NCBI GenBank assembly: GCA_050954505.1 | Contig: JBPBPY010000031.1 | Coordinates: 1-11,483 of the forward strand | Origin: JAQGMO01 sp050954505 | GTDB lineage: Bacteria > Pseudomonadota > Gammaproteobacteria > Burkholderiales > Burkholderiaceae_D | DNA: 11,483 nucleotides | Direction: 5' to 3' | Part shown: positions 1 through 5,579 of the stretch, in pieces | Numbering within the stretch: position 1 is the stretch's first letter | How the letters are laid out: each line of letters begins with the position of its first letter | Notes under the pieces: model-generated | What the model was told of the DNA's origin: nothing | Databases searched by the model: none | The model's input: the letters and a program-made list of their open reading frames with translations, nothing else | Translations under genes and position numbers: made by a program

Positions 1-26
1 ACGTTGCGGGATTGAATCACGACAGG

Positions 27-1988
27 ATGAATCGGCGTCTGGGCAGGCCACTGATGTCGAGATTGCTCGGCGCGATGGCCTCGCTGGTGTGCACAGCGCT
101 GGAGGGGCAAACCTTGCCCGGTACCGACATTGCCGAACTCTCGATTGATGAACTGGCGAATTTGCGCGTGATATCGGTCTCGCGGCGTTCGCAACCAATT
201 TCCGATGCGGCCGCTTCGGTCTATGTCATCACCGCCGAAGCGATTCGCCGTTCCGGCGCCTCCAGCCTGTTCGAGGCCATGCGCCTGGCGCCGAACCTGC
301 AGGTCGGCTCCGACAATGGCGTGCCCGGCTTTGTCAGTGCGCGCGGCTCGAACGCCGGCGTGTATGCCTCTCCCAACAAGATGCTCATGCTTATCGACGG
401 ACGGTCGTCCTACAGTCAATGGTTTGCCGGCATTTTCTGGGATGTCCAGGATGTCATGCTGGAAGATGTCGACCGCATCGAAGTCATCAGTGGACCGGCC
501 GGAACGCTGTGGGGAATCAATGCGGTCAATGGCGTCATCAACGTGATCACCAAGACCGCTGCCGAAACCACCGGGGGGCTGGCGTCGCTGACGTGGGGCA
601 CGAATGGCGCCACGGCGACGTTTCGACAAGGAGGAAAACTGGGAGAAGACGGCAATTTTCGCGTGTATGGAAAATACTTTGATCGCAAGCATCATCAAAA
701 TGAACTGACCGGCATGGCCGTCGACGATGACTGGCACAATAGCCAGCTTGGTTTTCGCGCGGACTGGGACCGGGGCAGCGACCAGGTCGCCGTGCAGGGA
801 AATGTCTTTCAAGGTTCGGAAGGCCAGGCGCAACCGGGACTGCTCAGTGGCACCGGGGCCGAGCTGCAGCGCATCGCGATTTCCGGCGCCAACCTGAGCG
901 CGCGCTGGTCGCACCGGCTGGCCGATAACGGTGCCTTTTCCATCCAGGCCTATCTCGATCATGCGGAGCGCCGCATACGGCCGGTTTCGGCGCAGAACAT
1001 CGATGTGGCGGATATCGAATTCCAGCACCAGTTGCCGACCCTGGGACGCCATGCCATTACCTGGGGCATGAATGGCCGCCATTCCTGGGACCGGATCACG
1101 AATACCGAATATTTCCTGTTCCTGCCGGCGTCGGTTCAACAGAACTGGGCCAGCCTGTTCGTTCAGGATGAAATCGTCTTGAGTGACACCCTCAAGGCCA
1201 CCATCGGTGCGCGCGCCGAACGCAATCCCTACAGTGGTACGGAATTTCTGCCTAGCGCCCGCCTGTCATGGAAAGTCACGCCCGACCAGTTGTTGTGGAC
1301 GGCGGTATCGCGCACCCTGCGCGCACCGACGCGCCTGGATGCGGACATTGCCGTCCCTGGCAGCCCGCCGTTTTTTTATGTCGGCAATTCAAACCCGCGC
1401 TCCGAAGTGGCGAAGGTGGTGGAACTGGGTTACCGCGGCCGGGTGGGCAGCAAGATCAACCTGTCTGCCACGGCATTTCATAACCAGTACACCGACCTGG
1501 CAACCATCGATTTTCCAGAGGATGGGCCGCCGCAGTTCGGCAATGGCATGAAAGGCTGGGCCACGGGTATCGAAATGTGGGCCAGCTGGCAGGCAACGCC
1601 GCGCTGGCGACTGAATGGCGGCTTCACCGCCTTGCGGGAGAAATTCTCTGTCACCTCGCCGCTGGTGTTTCCGGGCGAGGCGGGCATTACCGGCAACGAC
1701 CCGGCGGCAACCTGGCAAATCCGTTCCAGCTATAACGTCTCGGAAAACCGCGAGATCGATTTCACGGTGCGGCATGTCGGAACCCAGGCAGGCATCGATT
1801 CCTCCAACCCGGGCACGCCATCCTACACCGCCATCGATGCGCGCTTCGGCTGGAAAATACGGCCGGACCTGGAGTTTTCCATTACCGGCCTGAATCTGTT
1901 TGGCACTGGGCATGCGGAATTCGGCTTGCCGGAATTCCGCGCCACCTTCGACCGGGAAATCATGGCCAAGGTGGTGTGGCGGTTTTGA
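27..1988 (+). CDS. TonB-dependent outer-membrane receptor, substrate unknown
   Basis: Predicted outer-membrane beta-barrel that imports an unidentified ligand using TonB/ExbBD energy. From the ATG at 27 it is 653 residues. It begins with a basic n-region (NRRLGRPLMSR) and a hydrophobic stretch (LLGAMASLVCTAL), as expected of a Sec signal peptide. The plug domain spans about residues 50-176 and includes LMLIDGRSSY, WDVQDVMLEDVDRIEVI and GTLWGINAVNGVINVITK. The rest reads as alternating barrel strands and ends in VVWRF, the terminal Phe typical of BAM substrates. Start choice is uncertain: the frame is open to the window edge, TTG at 12 and ATG at 54 are alternatives, and the ATG at 54 has AGG six bases upstream. 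A possible TonB box lies near LRVISVS. No neighbouring TonB, ABC transporter, sigma or anti-sigma gene hints at the ligand. Family call is firm, substrate is not. Confidence 0.92.
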   Translation: MNRRLGRPLMSRLLGAMASLVCTALEGQTLPGTDIAELSIDELANLRVISVSRRSQPISDAAASVYVITAEAIRRSGASSLFEAMRLAPNLQVGSDNGVPGFVSARGSNAGVYASPNKMLMLIDGRSSYSQWFAGIFWDVQDVMLEDVDRIEVISGPAGTLWGINAVNGVINVITKTAAETTGGLASLTWGTNGATATFRQGGKLGEDGNFRVYGKYFDRKHHQNELTGMAVDDDWHNSQLGFRADWDRGSDQVAVQGNVFQGSEGQAQPGLLSGTGAELQRIAISGANLSARWSHRLADNGAFSIQAYLDHAERRIRPVSAQNIDVADIEFQHQLPTLGRHAITWGMNGRHSWDRITNTEYFLFLPASVQQNWASLFVQDEIVLSDTLKATIGARAERNPYSGTEFLPSARLSWKVTPDQLLWTAVSRTLRAPTRLDADIAVPGSPPFFYVGNSNPRSEVAKVVELGYRGRVGSKINLSATAFHNQYTDLATIDFPEDGPPQFGNGMKGWATGIEMWASWQATPRWRLNGGFTALREKFSVTSPLVFPGEAGITGNDPAATWQIRSSYNVSENREIDFTVRHVGTQAGIDSSNPGTPSYTAIDARFGWKIRPDLEFSITGLNLFGTGHAEFGLPEFRATFDREIMAKVVWRF

Positions 1989-2134
1989 AAGCCTTATGCC
2001 GTCACAGCAGTCACAACAGTCACAACAGTCACACCGCTCAGGGCAAGCGCATGACAGCGCTGCAGCGCAAGCGCAAGTTCAACCGCGGCAAGCAAGGGTG
2101 CTCACGCAAGACTGTGCTGGCAGCGACCGTAACC
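1989..2134. other. Convergent intergenic spacer without a clear terminator
   Basis: This spacer separates the rightward receptor gene from the leftward M48-like gene. It holds a 9-bp tandem repeat (2001-2036), a perfect 12-bp palindrome GCGCTGCAGCGC (2057-2068) flanked by two copies of GCAAGCGCA (2043-2051 and 2067-2075), and a small stem ACCGT/ACGGT (2126-2130 with 2137-2141) that overlaps the M48-like stop codon. None is followed by a T-run, so no factor-independent terminator can be called for either gene. Confidence 0.6.
2001..2036. repeat. Four-unit 9-bp tandem repeat (GTCACARCA)
   Basis: Four consecutive 9-bp units are visible: GTCACAGCA, GTCACAACA, GTCACAACA and GTCACACCG. The two middle copies are identical and the outer ones differ by one or two bases. 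The array starts 12 bases after the receptor stop codon and is non-coding in the accepted gene models. It looks like a small slippage-derived array; no function is apparent. Confidence 0.85.
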
Positions 2135-3313
2135 TCACGGTAACAAGGGCATCTTGTGCGCCTGCTTGTTCCTGACTTCCGGCAGCACGCGCGCCATCAC
2201 TTCAAGGCGGTACGCAGTGGCGGGATGAATCGCCGTGTAGCCGTTGAGCACGCTGGCCGGTACCTGGCTGGCCAGCCTTTCCCAGAATTGCGGTGCCGCA
2301 TTGTAGTCGTAGCCGGCCCGCGCCAGCATGTACAGTGCCATGGTATCGGCGGCAGCGTCGAATTCGCGCGTGCTGGCCTTGACACCGGCGCTGCCGGCCA
2401 TGCCGCTCAGGTCCGGCTTGACCCGCATGAGGTTGTCGATGATGTCGCCCATGGTGCCTGTCATGGCCTGCTTGCTGGCATGCTGCAGGGCGTTGTGCGC
2501 CATTTCCCTGGCCAGCACATAGGCCAGCTCGTCATCGGTACGGGTGGCATTGAGCATGCCGCGCGTAAGCAGTACGCGGCGTCCATCATGATAGGCGTTG
2601 ACATGGTCGGCATTGCCCAGCTCGACGCTGTAGGCGCAGGCGCGTGTCAGCGTCACCGTGATCGGCAGCCTGGCGCCATTGCGCAGCACCGTCAGCCTGA
2701 TGCCATTGCGCGCCCCGGCGCCGGCCACCAGCGGCGCCAGCAGCGTGGCGGCCTGGCGTTCTGCATTCGGTCCCTGCGGCATCGGCGTGGCATCGACTGC
2801 ATCGATGATGTCGCCGGCCCGCATGCCGGCGCGTGCAGCGCCGCTGCCGGCCAGCACGCCGGTCACGCGCAGGCGGTCATCGAGGCCATACAGCGCTTGC
2901 GCTGCCTGGCTCAGCTCATCCGAATAGGAATACTTGTTCTTGGCAATGAAGCCCAGCAGGCTGCGGGCATTGCCGGTGCACAGGTCGGTGTTTTTCACCA
3001 GCAGCGGCGCGGACACCCGATACAGGCGGTCCTGCAGCATCACCATTTCACGCAAGGTGACTTCTTCCGGCGATTGCGCCACCAGCGTGGCCGGTATCGG
3101 CTCAGGCAGTATGGTGGTAGTGCGCAGCGCTGCGGAGGACCCCGGTGCGGCCGCAACTGCCGAGGCCGGTGCGGACCCGCCAGGCTGCTGCTGGCTCGCG
3201 CATGATGCCAGGACCGAGACCGCCAGCACCGGCACGGCCAAATGTCTGAATGCCCGCATCGTCACTGCAAATGGTTTGCGTGCCCGACGCAGCGTCTGGG
3301 CCAGACTGGCCAT
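2135..3313 (-). CDS. PDZ-containing M48-like lipoprotein with degenerate zinc motif
   Basis: A 392-residue predicted lipoprotein of the M48 metallopeptidase type. The signal sequence ends in a lipobox LASC with Cys38; the following Ala does not signal inner-membrane retention, so outer-membrane anchoring is likely. A low-complexity Ala/Pro/Ser linker follows, then a PDZ-like segment around 150-225 (GVLAGSGAARAGMRAGDII), then the M48-like part from about 235. The zinc motif reads R269-E-M-A-H273 instead of HExxH, and the later ExxxD site reads D319-AAA-D323. The distal HP motif (H363-P364) and ARAGYD are kept. Proteolytic activity is therefore doubtful; a chaperone-like or inactive role is possible. 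The start at 3313 has GGAG eight bases upstream and directly abuts the dut stop. Met19 (3259) would give a more typical short signal peptide but lacks a good ribosome site. Last gene of the cluster. Confidence 0.85.
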   Translation of the reverse strand: MASLAQTLRRARKPFAVTMRAFRHLAVPVLAVSVLASCASQQQPGGSAPASAVAAAPGSSAALRTTTILPEPIPATLVAQSPEEVTLREMVMLQDRLYRVSAPLLVKNTDLCTGNARSLLGFIAKNKYSYSDELSQAAQALYGLDDRLRVTGVLAGSGAARAGMRAGDIIDAVDATPMPQGPNAERQAATLLAPLVAGAGARNGIRLTVLRNGARLPITVTLTRACAYSVELGNADHVNAYHDGRRVLLTRGMLNATRTDDELAYVLAREMAHNALQHASKQAMTGTMGDIIDNLMRVKPDLSGMAGSAGVKASTREFDAAADTMALYMLARAGYDYNAAPQFWERLASQVPASVLNGYTAIHPATAYRLEVMARVLPEVRNKQAHKMPLLP

Positions 3314-3763
3314 CTAGCGTGCTCCCGTACTGCCGAAGCCGCCAATACCGCGCTGGCTGGTTTCGAAACTGTCCACCACATTGAGCTGTACCTGCATGAC
3401 CGGCACCACCACCAACTGTGCCAGGCGCTCCATCGGGTCGAGCTTGAAGGCGGTGGCGCCGCGATTCCAGGTCGAGACCATCAACTGGCCCTGGTAATCC
3501 GAGTCGATCAAACCGACCAGATTGCCCAGAACAATGCCATGTTTGTGGCCCAGTCCGCTGCGTGGCAGGATCATGGCGGCATAACCGGGGTCGCCGATGT
3601 GGATTGCCAGGCCGGTGGGAATCAGGTGAGTGGAACCGGGTTCGATCAGCAGCGGGGCATCGAGGCAGGCGCGCAGGTCGAGCCCGGCGCTGCCCGGTGT
3701 GGCATAGGCAGGCAACTGGTCGGCCATGCGTGGGTCAAGGATGCGGATATCGAGAGTGATCAT
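3314..3763 (-). CDS. dut: dUTP diphosphatase (dUTPase)
   Basis: Hydrolyses dUTP to dUMP and pyrophosphate, keeping uracil out of DNA and supplying dUMP for thymidylate synthesis; a cytosolic homotrimer in this family. The 149-residue protein has all five trimeric-dUTPase motifs: PGSAGLDLRA (23-32), PRSGLG (67-72), GLIDSDYQGQ (84-93), ERLAQLV (112-118) and the C-terminal P-loop-like RGIGGFGSTG (138-147). Length is close to the usual ~150. The start at 3763 (MITLDIRILDPR) was chosen because it aligns with the N-terminus of E. coli Dut. An upstream in-frame ATG at 3802 abuts the coaBC TGA and would add 13 non-conserved residues (His/Ser-rich). The stop TAG is immediately followed by the ATG of the M48-like gene. 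Function is certain, exact start less so. Confidence 0.97.
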   Translation of the reverse strand: MITLDIRILDPRMADQLPAYATPGSAGLDLRACLDAPLLIEPGSTHLIPTGLAIHIGDPGYAAMILPRSGLGHKHGIVLGNLVGLIDSDYQGQLMVSTWNRGATAFKLDPMERLAQLVVVPVMQVQLNVVDSFETSQRGIGGFGSTGAR

Positions 3764-3802
3764 GTGGTTCTTGTTATGCGAAGAGGAATGGAGCAGTGGC
3801 AT

Positions 3803-5065
3803 TCAGCCGGCTGCCACAGCGGTGGCCAGCCGGCGGGCAATCTCTGCCACGAGCTGGCGTGCCAGGGTCAGTTTGCCGGCGCGCGGCAGGCTGGTGTGGC
3901 CATGCTGGTCGAACAGCATCAGTTCATTGTGGCCCGAACCGAAGGTCTGTGGTCCCAGGTTGCCAACCAGAAGCGGAATGTTTTTCCGGATGCGTTTGGC
4001 GCTGCCATATTGTTCGAGGTTTTCGGTCTCGGCAGCAAAGCCGACGCAATAGGGCGGGTCGTTAAGTGCGGCGACACTGGCCAGGATATCCGGATTTTGC
4101 TCGAACACCAGGGCCGGGCCGGCATCCTGCCGGGCGGCGGTTTTCTTGAGTTTCTGTGCACTGGCATTGGCCACGCGCCAGTCGGCGACCGCTGCCACGG
4201 CAATGAAGATATCCTGGCGCGCCGCGCGCGCCATGACGGCATCGAACATTTGCTGCGCGCTCTGGACATCCACGCGCACCACGCCCCTGGGGGCCGCCAA
4301 GGCGGTCGGGCCTGAGACCAGGACGACGTCGGCCCCGGCCTCCCGTGCAGCGCGCGCCAATGCATAACCCATCTTGCCGGAGGACAGATTGGTAATGCCA
4401 CGCACCGGGTCGATGGGCTCGAAGGTCGGGCCAGCGGTGATCAGCACGCGTTTGCCGGCCAGCAGGCGGGGCTGGAACGCGGCGATCACGTCTTCCAGCA
4501 ATTCTTCGGCTTCCAGCATGCGGCCCATGCCGGTTTCGCCGCAGGCCTGGTCGCCGGCGTCCGGCCCGAGGAATCGAATGCCGTCAGCGCGCAGCTGCGC
4601 CACATTGCGCTGGGTGGCCGGGTTCTGCCACATCTCGACATTCATCGCCGGCGCCACCATCAAGGGCAGGGCCATCGGGCGCGCCACACACAGCGTCGAC
4701 AGCAGATCGTTGCAGATGCCGTGCGCGAGCTTGGCCATGAAGTCGGCCGAGCACGGCACGATGATGATGGCATCGGCCTCGCGCGTGAGGTCGATGTGCG
4801 CCATGTTGTTGGCAATGCGCCCATCCCACTGGTCGGTGAAGACCGGCTGGCCCGAGAGCGCCTGCATGGTCACGGCAGTAATGAAATGGGTGGCCGCCTC
4901 GGTCATCACCACCTGTACCGAGGCGCCGGCGCGGGTCAGCGCGCGCAGGAAGACCGCAGCCTTGTAGCAGGCCACGCCGCCGGTCAGGCCAAGGACGATG
5001 CGTTTGCCGGCCAGCTCCTGGTTTTCCGTCATCTGCATGGATTGCATGGGTTGCATCGTGTGCAT
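3803..5065 (-). CDS. coaBC: Bifunctional phosphopantothenoylcysteine decarboxylase / phosphopantothenate-cysteine ligase
   Basis: Carries out two consecutive steps of coenzyme A synthesis: CoaB joins 4'-phosphopantothenate to cysteine using CTP, and the FMN-dependent CoaC decarboxylates the product to 4'-phosphopantetheine. From the ATG at 5065 the protein has 420 residues. The CoaC part (about 20-195) shows GLTGGVACYKA, active-site His90 (NNMAHID), PAMNVEMW (139-146) and substrate-lid Cys175 (QACGETGMGRM). The CoaB part (about 204-405) shows ITAGPTFEPIDPVRGITN, SSGKMGYALA, AAVADW (291-296), the lysine cluster KLKK (305-308) and NPDI. The start is ambiguous among five in-frame ATGs (5065, 5056, 5047, 5038, 5032) and a GTG at 5068; AGGTG lies well placed before 5056. 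The ATG at 5065 overlaps the lspA stop by one base (TGATG), implying coupled translation. RibF, in the same cluster, makes the FMN that CoaC needs. Confidence 0.97.
   Translation of the reverse strand: MHTMQPMQSMQMTENQELAGKRIVLGLTGGVACYKAAVFLRALTRAGASVQVVMTEAATHFITAVTMQALSGQPVFTDQWDGRIANNMAHIDLTREADAIIIVPCSADFMAKLAHGICNDLLSTLCVARPMALPLMVAPAMNVEMWQNPATQRNVAQLRADGIRFLGPDAGDQACGETGMGRMLEAEELLEDVIAAFQPRLLAGKRVLITAGPTFEPIDPVRGITNLSSGKMGYALARAAREAGADVVLVSGPTALAAPRGVVRVDVQSAQQMFDAVMARAARQDIFIAVAAVADWRVANASAQKLKKTAARQDAGPALVFEQNPDILASVAALNDPPYCVGFAAETENLEQYGSAKRIRKNIPLLVGNLGPQTFGSGHNELMLFDQHGHTSLPRAGKLTLARQLVAEIARRLATAVAAG
5033..5065 (-). repeat. 9-bp ATGCA-type repeat at the coaBC 5' end
   Basis: Read on the minus strand, this stretch repeats ATGCA with a 9-base period: ATGCACACG, ATGCAACCC, ATGCAATCC, ATGCAG. 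The period is a multiple of three, so it puts in-frame ATG codons at 5065, 5056, 5047 and 5038, and another ATG follows at 5032. It encodes the Met/Gln-rich start MHTMQPMQSMQM, which lies before the conserved CoaC domain and seems dispensable for catalysis. Confidence 0.75.
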
Positions 5066-5565
5066 CACCTGTTCACGCGCCGCAGTTCATCAAGAATGAA
5101 CAATACCGCACCAAGGAAAATTGCGCTGTCGGCCAGGTTGAAGGCTGGCCAGTGCCAGTTGCCGGCATAGAAATCGAGGAAGTCGATCACATGTCCGTGG
5201 ATGATGCGGTCGACCAGGTTGCCGACGGCGCCACCGAGGATCAATGCCAGTGCCCAGCAAAACTGGCGCTGGCCGGCATGGCGCTTGAGCAGCACCAAAA
5301 TCACCACCACCGCAGCAGCGGCAATGCCGGTAAACAGGTAGCGCTGCCAGCCGCCTTCGCTGGCCAGGAAGCTGAATGCCGCGCCCTTGTTGTAGGCAAT
5401 CACCAGGTTGAAAAAGCCGGTCACGCGAATCGACTGGCCCTGGGAAATCAGCTGCGTGATCCAGATCTTGCTGACCTGGTCGAGCAGGATCACGATGAAG
5501 GCAATGCCCAGCCAGGGCAACATGCTGCTGGACTTGCTGACGAGTTGGTTTTTACCGGTAGCCAT
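5065..5565 (-). CDS. lspA: Lipoprotein signal peptidase (signal peptidase II)
   Basis: Inner-membrane aspartyl peptidase that removes the signal peptide from diacylglyceryl-modified prolipoproteins. The 166-residue protein (E. coli 164) has the four expected hydrophobic segments, at about 16-36, 70-92, 102-118 and 140-158. The catalytic aspartates are D119 in GNLVDR and D146 in FNLADS; the family's early motif LLDQVSK is at 27-33 and YNKGAAFS at 58-65. The start at 5565 (MATGKNQL) was chosen because the longer frame upstream is an Arg/Pro-rich stretch antiparallel in character to IleRS coding sequence and overlaps ileS. This start leaves a 14-bp gap after the ileS stop with only a weak GGA ribosome site, consistent with coupled translation. 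The stop shares one base with the coaBC start. A likely substrate, the M48-like lipoprotein, is encoded three genes downstream. Confidence 0.97.
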   Translation of the reverse strand: MATGKNQLVSKSSSMLPWLGIAFIVILLDQVSKIWITQLISQGQSIRVTGFFNLVIAYNKGAAFSFLASEGGWQRYLFTGIAAAAVVVILVLLKRHAGQRQFCWALALILGGAVGNLVDRIIHGHVIDFLDFYAGNWHWPAFNLADSAIFLGAVLFILDELRRVNR

Positions 5566-5579
5566 GAAGTTCGGTCCGA

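Noticed and set aside
1900..2175. A 91-codon frame with a Gln/Ser repeat over the convergent spacer
   Set aside because: Its repeated QQS residues are simply the translation of the 9-bp tandem repeat. It begins inside the receptor gene with no ribosome site and has no homology-like features.
2156..3205. A 349-codon open frame on the plus strand
   Set aside because: It is antisense to the M48-like gene, whose lipobox, PDZ and M48 features are clear; the translation is low-complexity His/Gln/Arg/Gly typical of a shadow frame.
3242..4315. A 357-codon open frame on the plus strand
   Set aside because: It is antisense to dut and coaBC, both complete with all family motifs, and spans their junction without any signal of its own.
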